Origin: Ranitomeya variabilis
Lineage: Eukaryota; Chordata; Amphibia; Anura; Dendrobatidae
Direction of reading: 5' to 3'
Assembly (NCBI RefSeq): GCF_051348905.1
Contig: NC_135232.1
Span: forward strand, 790,056,775-790,120,774
DNA length: 64,000 bases
Shown here: positions 25,457-39,596 of the stretch, piece after piece
Layout of the letters: each line of letters opens with the position of its first letter
Numbering within the stretch: position 1 is the first letter of the stretch
Translations under genes and position numbers: made by a program
Notes under the pieces: model-generated
What the model saw: only the letters and a program-made list of their open reading frames with translations
Databases searched by the model: none
Told to the model about the DNA's origin: nothing

Positions 25457-26782
25457 TATTTTAAAGTTTGTGTGACATTCATACTTTGTCTCAGTTGTTG
25501 GAAATATGAAAAAGGAAAAAAAATGTATCAGATCTGCGCTTAATATTAACATTTAGAGAAAATTAGAAGCCATATTTAGGTTTGAACTTGTCAAAGAACG
25601 TAGAAGAAGCAGATACTAAAGGCTCATTGACACAAACAATAGCATATAGGGCACAATAAATTATTGCATATTGTTTGTCTAGTGATTGGTGTTCTGTTTC
25701 CTGTTTTCAGTAGTCCCAAGTTGTTTTTTTAATTTGAACCTTTTTAAAAGTCATTTTTGTATGTGTTTACAAGATATGCAAAACGTGGACATTCTTTGGC
25801 TAAAAAGTGTCGAAATAAGTTTAAAGATGAGAACAGAGTGATATCAGCTGCCTTGTCCTCATAAACACTTTCTGCTTCGCTAACGAGATCACTGAAATCA
25901 TGTAAGCAGGTAATTTTTGGAGAGCCGAAATTCAGTGGAAATGAGTTTTTTGTTATTAAGTTAATTTTTATGGTAAGAAATTAGTTTATAATTTTGGACA
26001 AATCATCTGATCTCTTTTCATAATAATCTAGCGTTAACACAAATTACCACTATAAAATCTGAAGCAGTAAACTTTGTGAAAGGCAAATTTTGTATCAGTC
26101 TGAAATCTTTTGGCCATTAATGTACAGTCCTAGATATTTTTAGAAAAACTGTAAAAGGAAAAAATGAGGAAAGGAAAAACTTCTAAAGAAAAGCATTGCT
26201 GACTTCTAAAATCAGGATATCTAGCAGGAGTACTCCAGAAAATTTCCCTGCATTTATTTGGACTAAAACAAATGTTCTCTGATAGTCTTATCATATGGCT
26301 AAAATTATTTCCTTTGTTTTGACTAATATCCTTCCCAAACCAGTGTCCCATTAGCGTACAATGAAACTGATGTTCCAAGCCATTTTTCTAGGCTTAAGTT
26401 CCTAAGGGTCAGTGGCTACTGCATTGAAGCTGTAGAAAGTAAAAAAGATCAAAGCTTGAGAGTCAGAAACCAGCAAAATCAACCCCTTTTGTGGTCTTGC
26501 ATACATTACTGTGCCACATTTTACCAACAGGGAACTCTGTTAGTAATTTATAATGAACTCCTGGCATGTAAGACTAAAAAAGTGCATGTAATGAGTTTTA
26601 GTATGAAATAGATCTTTCCCTTTTACATTATATGCATTTTCTTTCTGATCAGTTTTACCTTTACAAATAAGAAAACAAAAGCAAAGTTCCATAGAGAAAA
26701 GAAATCTTTCTGTTATCCAGTCATCAGGAAAATGTTGAGTATCTAGATTTGACAAAACACCTACTTCAAGTAAGAGACTTGT

Positions 26783-26868
26783 GGCTCTGTGGCGCAATGG
26801 ATAGCGCATTGGACTTCTAGGGAACTGATGTGATTCAAAGGTTGTGGGTTCGAGTCCCACCAGAGTCA
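26783..26868 (+). tRNA. tRNA-Arg-TCT: tRNA-Arg(TCT), consensus, A73
   Basis: Consensus gene followed by the gaaacaaaagg / gagtaat / gcatagctg spacer. It lies three units (4240 bp) after its counterpart at 22543. Confidence 0.97.
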
Positions 26869-28194
26869 TATTTTAAAGTTTGTGTGACATTCATACTTTG
26901 TCTCAGTTGTTGGAAATATGAAAAAGGAAAAAAAATGTATCAGATCTGCGCTTCATATTAACATTTAGAGAAAATTAGAAGCCGTATTTAGGTTTGAACT
27001 TGTCAAAGAACGTAGAAGGAGCAGAAACAAAAGGCTCATTGACACAAACAATAGCATATAGGGCACAATAAATTATTGCATATTGTTTGTCTAGTGATTG
27101 GTGTTCTGTTTCCTGTTTTCAGTAGTCCCAAGTTCTTTTTTTAATTTGAACCTTTTTAAAAGTCATTTTTGTATGTGTTTACAAGATATGCAAAACGTGG
27201 ACATTCTTTGGCTAAAAAGTGTCGAAATAAGTTTAAAGATGAGAACAGAGTAATATCAGCTGCCTTGTCCTCATAAACACTTTCTGCTTCGCTAACGAGA
27301 TCACTGAAATCATGTAAGCAAGTAATTTTTGGAGAGCCGAAATTCAGTGGAAATGAGTTTTTTGTTATTAAGTTAATTTTTGTGGTAAGAAATTAGTTTA
27401 TAATTTTGGACAAATCATCTGATCTCTTTTCATAATAATCTAGCGTTAACACAAATTACCACTATAAAATCTGAAGCAGTAAACTTTGTGAAAGCCAAAT
27501 TTTGTATCAGTCTGAAATCTTTTGGCCATTAATGTACAGTCCTAGATATTTTTAGAAAAACTGTAAAAGGAAAAAATGAGGAAAGGAAAAACTTCTAAAG
27601 AAAAGCATAGCTGACTTCTAAAATCAGGATATCTAGCAGGAGCACTCCAGAAAATTTCCCTGCATTCATTTGGACTAAAACAAATGTTCTCTGATAGTCT
27701 TATCATATGGCTAAAATTATTTCCTTTGTTTTGACTAATATCCTTCCCAAACCAGTGTCCCATTAGCGTACAACGAAACTGATGTTCCAAGCCATTTTTC
27801 TAGGCTTAAGTTCCTAAGGGTCAGTGGCTACTGCATTGAAGCTGTAGAAAGTAAAAAAGATCAAAGCTTGAGAGTCAGAAACCAGCAAAATCAACCCCTT
27901 TTGTGGTCTTGCATACATTACTGTGCCACATTTTACCAACAGGGAACTCTGTTAGTAATTTATAATGAACTCCTGGCATGTAAGACTAAAAAAGTGCATG
28001 TAATGAGTTTTAGTATGAAATAGATCTTTCCCTTTTACATTATATGCATTTTCTTTCTGATCAGTTTTACCTTTACAAATAAGAAAACAAAAGCAAAGTT
28101 CCATAGAGAAAAGAAATCTTTCTGTTATCCAGTCATCAGGAAAATGTTGAGTATCTAGATTTGACAAAACACCTACTTCAAGTAAGAGACTTGT

Positions 28195-28280
28195 GGCTCT
28201 GTGGCGCAATGGATAGCGCATTGGACTTCTAGGGAACTGATGTGATTCAAAGGTTGTGGGTTCGAGTCCCACCAGAGTCG
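28195..28280 (+). tRNA. tRNA-Arg-TCT: tRNA-Arg(TCT), consensus, G73
   Basis: Consensus gene with G73. The following TTAG / gatactttataaagg spacer has a private atatgtaaaac near 28607, aaaggcaaatt, and catacagtactg near 29334; the last is shared with the unit before 33855. Confidence 0.97.
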
Positions 28281-29610
28281 TATTTTAAAGTTTGTGTGAC
28301 ATTCATACTTTGTCTTAGTTGTTGGAAATATGAAAAAGGAAAAAAAATGTATCAGATCTGCGCTTCATATTAACATTTAGAGAAAATTAGAAGCCGTATT
28401 TAGGTTTGAACTTGTCAAAGAACGTAGAAGGAGCAGATACTTTATAAAGGCTCATTGACACAAACAATAGCATATAGGGCACAATAAATTATTGCATATT
28501 GTTTGTCTAGTGATTGGTGTTCTGTTTCCTGTTTTCAGTAGTCCCAAGTTGTTTTTTTAATTTGAACCTTTTTAAAAGTCATTTTTGTATGTGTTTACAA
28601 GATATGTAAAACGTGGACATTCTTTGGCTAAAAAGTGTCGAAATAAGTTTAAAGATGAGAACAGAGTGATATCAGCTGCCTTGTCCTCATAAACACTTTC
28701 TGCTTCGCTAACGAGATCACTGAAATCATGTAAGCAGGTAATTTTTGGAGAGCCGAAATTCAGTGGAAATGAGTTTTTTGTTATTAAGTTAATTTTTATG
28801 GTAAGAAATTAGTTTATAATTTTGGACAAATCATCTGATCTCTTTTCATAATAATCTAGCGTTAACACAAATTACCACTATAAAATCTGAAGCAGTAAAC
28901 TTTGTGAAAGGCAAATTTTGTATCAGTCTGAAATCTTTTGGCCATTAATGTACAGTCCTAGATATTTTTAGAAAAACTGTAAAAGGAAAAAATGAGGAAA
29001 GGAAAAACTTCTAAAGAAAAGCATTGCTGACTTCTAAAATCAGGATATCTAGCAGGAGTACTCCAGAAAATTTCCCTGCATTTATTTGGACTAAAACAAA
29101 TGTTCTCTGATAGTCTTATCATATGGCTAAAATTATTTCCTTTGTTTTGACTAATATCCTTCCCAAACCAGTGTCCCATTAGCGTACAATGAAACTGATG
29201 TTCCAAGCCATTTTTCTAGGCTTAAGTTCCTAAGGGTCAGTGGCTACTGCATTGAAGCTGTAGAAAGTAAAAAAGATCAAAGCTTGAGAGTCAGAAACCA
29301 GCAAAATCAACCCCTTTTGTGGTCTTGCATACAGTACTGTGCCACATTTTACCAACAGGGAACTCTGTTAGTAATTTATAATGAACTCCTGGCATGTAAG
29401 ACTAAAAAAGTGCATGTAATGAGTTTTAGTATGAAATAGATCTTTCCCTTTTACATTATATGCATTTTCTTTCTGATCAGTTTTACCTTTACAAATAAGA
29501 AAACAAAAGCAAAGTTCCATAGAGAAAAGAAATCTTTCTGTTATCCAGTCATCAGGAAAATGTTGAGTATCTAGATTTGACAAAACACCTACTTCAAGTA
29601 AGAGACTTGT

Positions 29611-29696
29611 GGCTCTGTGGCGCAATGGATAGCGCATTGGACTTCTAGGGAACTGATGTGATTCAAAGGTTGTGGGTTCGAGTCCCACCAGAGTCA
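29611..29696 (+). tRNA. tRNA-Arg-TCT: tRNA-Arg(TCT), consensus, A73
   Basis: Consensus gene followed by the gaaacaaaagg / gagtaat / gcatagctg spacer, as after 22543 and 26783. Confidence 0.97.
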
Positions 29697-31022
29697 TATT
29701 TTAAAGTTTGTGTGACATTCATACTTTGTCTCAGTTGTTGGAAATATGAAAAAGGAAAAAAAATGTATCAGATCTGCGCTTCATATTAACATTTAGAGAA
29801 AATTAGAAGCCGTATTTAGGTTTGAACTTGTCAAAGAACGTAGAAGGAGCAGAAACAAAAGGCTCATTGACACAAACAATAGCATATAGGGCACAATAAA
29901 TTATTGCATATTGTTTGTCTAGTGATTGGTGTTCTGTTTCCTGTTTTCAGTAGTCCCAAGTTCTTTTTTTAATTTGAACCTTTTTAAAAGTCATTTTTGT
30001 ATGTGTTTACAAGATATGCAAAACGTGGACATTCTTTGGCTAAAAAGTGTCGAAATAAGTTTAAAGATGAGAACAGAGTAATATCAGCTGCCTTGTCCTC
30101 ATAAACACTTTCTGCTTCGCTAACGAGATCACTGAAATCATGTAAGCAAGTAATTTTTGGAGAGCCGAAATTCAGTGGAAATGAGTTTTTTGTTATTAAG
30201 TTAATTTTTGTGGTAAGAAATTAGTTTATAATTTTGGACAAATCATCTGATCTCTTTTCATAATAATCTAGCGTTAACACAAATTACCACTATAAAATCT
30301 GAAGCAGTAAACTTTGTGAAAGCCAAATTTTGTATCAGTCTGAAATCTTTTGGCCATTAATGTACAGTCCTAGATATTTTTAGAAAAACTGTAAAAGGAA
30401 AAAATGAGGAAAGGAAAAACTTCTAAAGAAAAGCATAGCTGACTTCTAAAATCAGGATATCTAGCAGGAGCACTCCAGAAAATTTCCCTGCATTCATTTG
30501 GACTAAAACAAATGTTCTCTGATAGTCTTATCATATGGCTAAAATTATTTCCTTTGTTTTGACTAATATCCTTCCCAAACCAGTGTCCCATTAGCGTACA
30601 ACGAAACTGATGTTCCAAGCCATTTTTCTAGGCTTAAGTTCCTAAGGGTCAGTGGCTACTGCATTGAAGCTGTAGAAAGTAAAAAAGATCAAAGCTTGAG
30701 AGTCAGAAACCAGCAAAATCAACCCCTTTTGTGGTCTTGCATACATTACTGTGCCACATTTTACCAACAGGGAACTCTGTTAGTAATTTATAATGAACTC
30801 CTGGCATGTAAGACTAAAAAAGTGCATGTAATGAGTTTTAGTATGAAATAGATCTTTCCCTTTTACATTATATGCATTTTCTTTCTGATCAGTTTTACCT
30901 TTACAAATAAGAAAACAAAAGCAAAGTTCCATAGAGAAAAGAAATCTTTCTGTTATCCAGTCATCAGGAAAATGTTGAGTATCTAGATTTGACAAAACAC
31001 CTACTTCAAGTAAGAGACTTGT

Positions 31023-31108
31023 GGCTCTGTGGCGCAATGGATAGCGCATTGGACTTCTAGGGAACTGATGTGATTCAAAGGTTGTGGGTTCGAGTCCCAC
31101 CAGAGTCG
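31023..31108 (+). tRNA. tRNA-Arg-TCT: tRNA-Arg(TCT), consensus, G73
   Basis: Consensus gene with G73. Its spacer begins as TTAG / gatactttataaagg but continues with gagtaat, ttttgtggt and gcatagctg from the other subfamily, so it is a recombinant. Confidence 0.97.
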
Positions 31109-32438
31109 TATTTTAAAGTTTGTGTGACATTCATACTTTGTCTTAGTTGTTGGAAATATGAAAAAGGAAAAAAAATGTATCAGATCTGCGCTTCATATTA
31201 ACATTTAGAGAAAATTAGAAGCCGTATTTAGGTTTGAACTTGTCAAAGAACGTAGAAGGAGCAGATACTTTATAAAGGCTCATTGACACAAACAATAGCA
31301 TATAGGGCACAATAAATTATTGCATATTGTTTGTCTAGTGATTGGTGTTCTGTTTCCTGTTTTCAGTAGTCCCAAGTTGTTTTTTTAATTTGAACCTTTT
31401 TAAAAGTCATTTTTGTATGTGTTTACAAGATATGCAAAACGTGGACATTCTTTGGCTAAAAAGTGTCGAAATAAGTTTAAAGATGAGAACAGAGTAATAT
31501 CAGCTGCCTTGTCCTCATAAACACTTTCTGCTTCGCTAACGAGATCACTGAAATCATGTAAGCAAGTAATTTTTGGAGAGCCGAAATTCAGTGGAAATGA
31601 GTTTTTTGTTATTAAGTTAATTTTTGTGGTAAGAAATTAGTTTATAATTTTGGACAAATCATCTGATCTCTTTTCATAATAATCTAGCGTTAACACAAAT
31701 TACCACTATAAAATCTGAAGCAGTAAACTTTGTGAAAGCCAAATTTTGTATCAGTCTGAAATCTTTTGGCCATTAATGTACAGTCCTAGATATTTTTAGA
31801 AAAACTGTAAAAGGAAAAAATGAGGAAAGGAAAAACTTCTAAAGAAAAGCATAGCTGACTTCTAAAATCAGGATATCTAGCAGGAGCACTCCAGAAAATT
31901 TCCCTGCATTCATTTGGACTAAAACAAATGTTCTCTGATAGTCTTATCATATGGCTAAAATTATTTCCTTTGTTTTGACTAATATCCTTCCCAAACCAGT
32001 GTCCCATTAGCGTACAACGAAACTGATGTTCCAAGCCATTTTTCTAGGCTTAAGTTCCTAAGGGTCAGTGGCTACTGCATTGAAGCTGTAGAAAGTAAAA
32101 AAGATCAAAGCTTGAGAGTCAGAAACCAGCAAAATCAACCCCTTTTGTGGTCTTGCATACATTACTGTGCCACATTTTACCAACAGGGAACTCTGTTAGT
32201 AATTTATAATGAACTCCTGGCATGTAAGACTAAAAAAGTGCATGTAATGAGTTTTAGTATGAAATAGATCTTTCCCTTTTACATTATATGCATTTTCTTT
32301 CTGATCAGTTTTACCTTTACAAATAAGAAAACAAAAGCAAAGTTCCATAGAGAAAAGAAATCTTTCTGTTATCCAGTCATCAGGAAAATGTTGAGTATCT
32401 AGATTTGACAAAACACCTACTTCAAGTAAGAGACTTGT

Positions 32439-32524
32439 GGCTCTGTGGCGCAATGGATAGCGCATTGGACTTCTAGGGAACTGATGTGATTCAAAGGTTG
32501 TGGGTTCGAGTCCCACCAGAGTCA
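32439..32524 (+). tRNA. tRNA-Arg-TCT: tRNA-Arg(TCT), consensus, A73
   Basis: Consensus gene. The spacer starts TCTC and gcttaat, has a private gtatttgggt, and then switches to gatactttataaagg; it is another mosaic, with period 1416. Confidence 0.97.
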
Positions 32525-33854
32525 TATTTTAAAGTTTGTGTGACATTCATACTTTGTCTCAGTTGTTGGAAATATGAAAAAGGAAAAAAAATGTATCAGA
32601 TCTGCGCTTAATATTAACATTTAGAGAAAATTAGAAGCCGTATTTGGGTTTGAACTTGTCAAAGAACGTAGAAGGAGCAGATACTTTATAAAGGCTCATT
32701 GACACAAACAATAGCATATAGGGCACAATAAATTATTGCATATTGTTTGTCTAGTGATTGGTGTTCTGTTTCCTGTTTTCAGTAGTCCCAAGTTGTTTTT
32801 TTAATTTGAACCTTTTTAAAAGTCATTTTTGTATGTGTTTACAAGATATGCAAAACGTGGACATTCTTTGGCTAAAAAGTGTCGAAATAAGTTTAAAGAT
32901 GAGAACAGAGTGATATCAGCTGCCTTGTCCTCATAAACACTTTCTGCTTCGCTAACGAGATCACTGAAATCATGTAAGCAGGTAATTTTTGGAGAGCCGA
33001 AATTCAGTGGAAATGAGTTTTTTGTTATTAAGTTAATTTTTATGGTAAGAAATTAGTTTATAATTTTGGACAAATCATCTGATCTCTTTTCATAATAATC
33101 TAGCGTTAACACAAATTACCACTATAAAATCTGAAGCAGTAAACTTTGTGAAAGCCAAATTTTGTATCAGTCTGAAATCTTTTGGCCATTAATGTACAGT
33201 CCTAGATATTTTTAGAAAAACTGTAAAAGGAAAAAATGAGGAAAGGAAAAACTTCTAAAGAAAAGCATTGCTGACTTCTAAAATCAGGATATCTAGCAGG
33301 AGTACTCCAGAAAATTTCCCTGCATTTATTTGGACTAAAACAAATGTTCTCTGATAGTCTTATCATATGGCTAAAATTATTTCCTTTGTTTTGACTAATA
33401 TCCTTCCCAAACCAGTGTCCCATTAGCGTACAATGAAACTGATGTTCCAAGCCATTTTTCTAGGCTTAAGTTCCTAAGGGTCAGTGGCTACTGCATTGAA
33501 GCTGTAGAAAGTAAAAAAGATCAAAGCTTGAGAGTCAGAAACCAGCAAAATCAACCCCTTTTGTGGTCTTGCATACAGTACTGTGCCACATTTTACCAAC
33601 AGGGAACTCTGTTAGTAATTTATAATGAACTCCTGGCATGTAAGACTAAAAAAGTGCATGTAATGAGTTTTAGTATGAAATAGATCTTTCCCTTTTACAT
33701 TATATGCATTTTCTTTCTGATCAGTTTTACCTTTACAAATAAGAAAACAAAAGCAAAGTTCCATAGAGAAAAGAAATCTTTCTGTTATCCAGTCATCAGG
33801 AAAATGTTGAGTATCTAGATTTGACAAAACACCTACTTCAAGTAAGAGACTTGT

Positions 33855-33940
33855 GGCTCTGTGGCGCAATGGATAGCGCATTGGACTTCTAGGGAACTGA
33901 TGTGATTCAAAGGTTGTGGGTTCGAGTCCCACCAGAGTCG
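33855..33940 (+). tRNA. tRNA-Arg-TCT: tRNA-Arg(TCT), consensus, G73
   Basis: Consensus gene with G73, followed by the same recombinant spacer type as after 31023. Confidence 0.97.
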
Positions 33941-35270
33941 TATTTTAAAGTTTGTGTGACATTCATACTTTGTCTTAGTTGTTGGAAATATGAAAAAGGA
34001 AAAAAAATGTATCAGATCTGCGCTTCATATTAACATTTAGAGAAAATTAGAAGCCGTATTTAGGTTTGAACTTGTCAAAGAACGTAGAAGGAGCAGATAC
34101 TTTATAAAGGCTCATTGACACAAACAATAGCATATAGGGCACAATAAATTATTGCATATTGTTTGTCTAGTGATTGGTGTTCTGTTTCCTGTTTTCAGTA
34201 GTCCCAAGTTGTTTTTTTAATTTGAACCTTTTTAAAAGTCATTTTTGTATGTGTTTACAAGATATGCAAAACGTGGACATTCTTTGGCTAAAAAGTGTCG
34301 AAATAAGTTTAAAGATGAGAACAGAGTAATATCAGCTGCCTTGTCCTCATAAACACTTTCTGCTTCGCTAACGAGATCACTGAAATCATGTAAGCAAGTA
34401 ATTTTTGGAGAGCCGAAATTCAGTGGAAATGAGTTTTTTGTTATTAAGTTAATTTTTGTGGTAAGAAATTAGTTTATAATTTTGGACAAATCATCTGATC
34501 TCTTTTCATAATAATCTAGCGTTAACACAAATTACCACTATAAAATCTGAAGCAGTAAACTTTGTGAAAGCCAAATTTTGTATCAGTCTGAAATCTTTTG
34601 GCCATTAATGTACAGTCCTAGATATTTTTAGAAAAACTGTAAAAGGAAAAAATGAGGAAAGGAAAAACTTCTAAAGAAAAGCATAGCTGACTTCTAAAAT
34701 CAGGATATCTAGCAGGAGCACTCCAGAAAATTTCCCTGCATTCATTTGGACTAAAACAAATGTTCTCTGATAGTCTTATCATATGGCTAAAATTATTTCC
34801 TTTGTTTTGACTAATATCCTTCCCAAACCAGTGTCCCATTAGCGTACAACGAAACTGATGTTCCAAGCCATTTTTCTAGGCTTAAGTTCCTAAGGGTCAG
34901 TGGCTACTGCATTGAAGCTGTAGAAAGTAAAAAAGATCAAAGCTTGAGAGTCAGAAACCAGCAAAATCAACCCCTTTTGTGGTCTTGCATACATTACTGT
35001 GCCACATTTTACCAACAGGGAACTCTGTTAGTAATTTATAATGAACTCCTGGCATGTAAGACTAAAAAAGTGCATGTAATGAGTTTTAGTATGAAATAGA
35101 TCTTTCCCTTTTACATTATATGCATTTTCTTTCTGATCAGTTTTACCTTTACAAATAAGAAAACAAAAGCAAAGTTCCATAGAGAAAAGAAATCTTTCTG
35201 TTATCCAGTCATCAGGAAAATGTTGAGTATCTAGATTTGACAAAACACCTACTTCAAGTAAGAGACTTGT

Positions 35271-35356
35271 GGCTCTGTGGCGCAATGGATAGCGCATTGG
35301 ACTTCTAGGGAACTGATGTGATTCAAAGGTTGTGGGTTCGAGTCCCACCAGAGTCG
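35271..35356 (+). tRNA. tRNA-Arg-TCT: tRNA-Arg(TCT), consensus, G73
   Basis: Consensus gene with G73 and a TTAG / gatactttataaagg / gaactc spacer. It directly follows another G73 gene. Confidence 0.97.
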
Positions 35357-36686
35357 TATTTTAAAGTTTGTGTGACATTCATACTTTGTCTTAGTTGTTG
35401 GAAATATGAAAAAGGAAAAAAAATGTATCAGATCTGCGCTTCATATTAACATTTAGAGAAAATTAGAAGCCGTATTTAGGTTTGAACTTGTCAAAGAACG
35501 TAGAAGGAGCAGATACTTTATAAAGGCTCATTGACACAAACAATAGCATATAGGGCACAATAAATTATTGCATATTGTTTGTCTAGTGATTGGTGTTCTG
35601 TTTCCTGTTTTCAGTAGTCCCAAGTTGTTTTTTTAATTTGAACCTTTTTAAAAGTCATTTTTGTATGTGTTTACAAGATATGCAAAACGTGGACATTCTT
35701 TGGCTAAAAAGTGTCGAAATAAGTTTAAAGATGAGAACAGAGTGATATCAGCTGCCTTGTCCTCATAAACACTTTCTGCTTCGCTAACGAGATCACTGAA
35801 ATCATGTAAGCAGGTAATTTTTGGAGAGCCGAAATTCAGTGGAAATGAGTTTTTTGTTATTAAGTTAATTTTTATGGTAAGAAATTAGTTTATAATTTTG
35901 GACAAATCATCTGAACTCTTTTCATAATAATCTAGCGTTAACACAAATTACCACTATAAAATCTGAAGCAGTAAACTTTGTGAAAGCCAAATTTTGTATC
36001 AGTCTGAAATCTTTTGGCCATTAATGTACAGTCCTAGATATTTTTAGAAAAACTGTAAAAGGAAAAAATGAGGAAAGGAAAAACTTCTAAAGAAAAGCAT
36101 TGCTGACTTCTAAAATCAGGATATCTAGCAGGAGTACTCCAGAAAATTTCCCTGCATTTATTTGGACTAAAACAAATGTTCTCTGATAGTCTTATCATAT
36201 GGCTAAAATTATTTCCTTTGTTTTGACTAATATCCTTCCCAAACCAGTGTCCCATTAGCGTACAATGAAACTGATGTTCCAAGCCATTTTTCTAGGCTTA
36301 AGTTCCTAAGGGTCAGTGGCTACTGCATTGAAGCTGTAGAAAGTAAAAAAGATCAAAGCTTGAGAGTCAGAAACCAGCAAAATCAACCCCTTTTGTGGTC
36401 TTGCATACATTACTGTGCCACATTTTACCAACAGGGAACTCTGTTAGTAATTTATAATGAACTCCTGGCATGTAAGACTAAAAAAGTGCATGTAATGAGT
36501 TTTAGTATGAAATAGATCTTTCCCTTTTACATTATATGCATTTTCTTTCTGATCAGTTTTACCTTTACAAATAAGAAAACAAAAGCAAAGTTCCATAGAG
36601 AAAAGAAATCTTTCTGTTATCCAGTCATCAGGAAAATGTTGAGTATCTAGATTTGACAAAACACCTACTTCAAGTAAGAGACTTGT

Positions 36687-36772
36687 GGCTCTGTGGCGCA
36701 ATGGATAGCGCATTGGACTTCTAGGGAACTGATGTGATTCAAAGGTTGTGGGTTCGAGTCCCACCAGAGTCA
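36687..36772 (+). tRNA. tRNA-Arg-TCT: tRNA-Arg(TCT), consensus, A73
   Basis: Consensus gene with the gccatatt / aaaggcaaatt spacer seen after 25371. Confidence 0.97.
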
Positions 36773-38098
36773 TATTTTAAAGTTTGTGTGACATTCATAC
36801 TTTGTCTCAGTTGTTGGAAATATGAAAAAGGAAAAAAAATGTATCAGATCTGCGCTTAATATTAACATTTAGAGAAAATTAGAAGCCATATTTAGGTTTG
36901 AACTTGTCAAAGAACGTAGAAGAAGCAGATACTAAAGGCTCATTGACACAAACAATAGCATATAGGGCACAATAAATTATTGCATATTGTTTGTCTAGTG
37001 ATTGGTGTTCTGTTTCCTGTTTTCAGTAGTCCCAAGTTGTTTTTTTAATTTGAACCTTTTTAAAAGTCATTTTTGTATGTGTTTACAAGATATGCAAAAC
37101 GTGGACATTCTTTGGCTAAAAAGTGTCGAAATAAGTTTAAAGATGAGAACAGAGTGATATCAGCTGCCTTGTCCTCATAAACACTTTCTGCTTCGCTAAC
37201 GAGATCACTGAAATCATGTAAGCAGGTAATTTTTGGAGAGCCGAAATTCAGTGGAAATGAGTTTTTTGTTATTAAGTTAATTTTTATGGTAAGAAATTAG
37301 TTTATAATTTTGGACAAATCATCTGATCTCTTTTCATAATAATCTAGCGTTAACACAAATTACCACTATAAAATCTGAAGCAGTAAACTTTGTGAAAGGC
37401 AAATTTTGTATCAGTCTGAAATCTTTTGGCCATTAATGTACAGTCCTAGATATTTTTAGAAAAACTGTAAAAGGAAAAAATGAGGAAAGGAAAAACTTCT
37501 AAAGAAAAGCATTGCTGACTTCTAAAATCAGGATATCTAGCAGGAGTACTCCAGAAAATTTCCCTGCATTTATTTGGACTAAAACAAATGTTCTCTGATA
37601 GTCTTATCATATGGCTAAAATTATTTCCTTTGTTTTGACTAATATCCTTCCCAAACCAGTGTCCCATTAGCGTACAATGAAACTGATGTTCCAAGCCATT
37701 TTTCTAGGCTTAAGTTCCTAAGGGTCAGTGGCTACTGCATTGAAGCTGTAGAAAGTAAAAAAGATCAAAGCTTGAGAGTCAGAAACCAGCAAAATCAACC
37801 CCTTTTGTGGTCTTGCATACATTACTGTGCCACATTTTACCAACAGGGAACTCTGTTAGTAATTTATAATGAACTCCTGGCATGTAAGACTAAAAAAGTG
37901 CATGTAATGAGTTTTAGTATGAAATAGATCTTTCCCTTTTACATTATATGCATTTTCTTTCTGATCAGTTTTACCTTTACAAATAAGAAAACAAAAGCAA
38001 AGTTCCATAGAGAAAAGAAATCTTTCTGTTATCCAGTCATCAGGAAAATGTTGAGTATCTAGATTTGACAAAACACCTACTTCAAGTAAGAGACTTGT

Positions 38099-38184
38099 GG
38101 CTCTGTGGCGCAATGGATAGCGCATTGGACTTCTAGGGAACTGATGTGATTCAAAGGTTGTGGGTTCGAGTCCCACCAGAGTCA
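38099..38184 (+). tRNA. tRNA-Arg-TCT: tRNA-Arg(TCT), consensus, A73
   Basis: Consensus gene with the gcttcat / gaaacaaaagg / gttg spacer seen after 18299. Confidence 0.97.
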
Positions 38185-39510
38185 TATTTTAAAGTTTGTG
38201 TGACATTCATACTTTGTCTCAGTTGTTGGAAATATGAAAAAGGAAAAAAAATGTATCAGATCTGCGCTTCATATTAACATTTAGAGAAAATTAGAAGCCG
38301 TATTTAGGTTTGAACTTGTCAAAGAACGTAGAAGGAGCAGAAACAAAAGGCTCATTGACACAAACAATAGCATATAGGGCACAATAAATTATTGCATATT
38401 GTTTGTCTAGTGATTGGTGTTCTGTTTCCTGTTTTCAGTAGTCCCAAGTTGTTTTTTTAATTTGAACCTTTTTAAAAGTCATTTTTGTATGTGTTTACAA
38501 GATATGCAAAACGTGGACATTCTTTGGCTAAAAAGTGTCGAAATAAGTTTAAAGATGAGAACAGAGTGATATCAGCTGCCTTGTCCTCATAAACACTTTC
38601 TGCTTCGCTAACGAGATCACTGAAATCATGTAAGCAGGTAATTTTTGGAGAGCCGAAATTCAGTGGAAATGAGTTTTTTGTTATTAAGTTAATTTTTATG
38701 GTAAGAAATTAGTTTATAATTTTGGACAAATCATCTGATCTCTTTTCATAATAATCTAGCGTTAACACAAATTACCACTATAAAATCTGAAGCAGTAAAC
38801 TTTGTGAAAGCCAAATTTTGTATCAGTCTGAAATCTTTTGGCCATTAATGTACAGTCCTAGATATTTTTAGAAAAACTGTAAAAGGAAAAAATGAGGAAA
38901 GGAAAAACTTCTAAAGAAAAGCATTGCTGACTTCTAAAATCAGGATATCTAGCAGGAGTACTCCAGAAAATTTCCCTGCATTTATTTGGACTAAAACAAA
39001 TGTTCTCTGATAGTCTTATCATATGGCTAAAATTATTTCCTTTGTTTTGACTAATATCCTTCCCAAACCAGTGTCCCATTAGCGTACAATGAAACTGATG
39101 TTCCAAGCCATTTTTCTAGGCTTAAGTTCCTAAGGGTCAGTGGCTACTGCATTGAAGCTGTAGAAAGTAAAAAAGATCAAAGCTTGAGAGTCAGAAACCA
39201 GCAAAATCAACCCCTTTTGTGGTCTTGCATACATTACTGTGCCACATTTTACCAACAGGGAACTCTGTTAGTAATTTATAATGAACTCCTGGCATGTAAG
39301 ACTAAAAAAGTGCATGTAATGAGTTTTAGTATGAAATAGATCTTTCCCTTTTACATTATATGCATTTTCTTTCTGATCAGTTTTACCTTTACAAATAAGA
39401 AAACAAAAGCAAAGTTCCATAGAGAAAAGAAATCTTTCTGTTATCCAGTCATCAGGAAAATGTTGAGTATCTAGATTTGACAAAACACCTACTTCAAGTA
39501 AGAGACTTGT

Positions 39511-39596
39511 GGCTCTGTGGCGCAATGGATAGCGCATTGGACTTCTAGGGAACTGATGTGATTCAAAGGTTGTGGGTTCGAGTCCCACCAGAGTCG
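39511..39596 (+). tRNA. tRNA-Arg-TCT: tRNA-Arg(TCT), consensus, G73
   Basis: Consensus gene with G73 and a TTAG / gatactttataaagg / gaactc spacer. It is the last G73 gene before the one at 55470. Confidence 0.97.
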
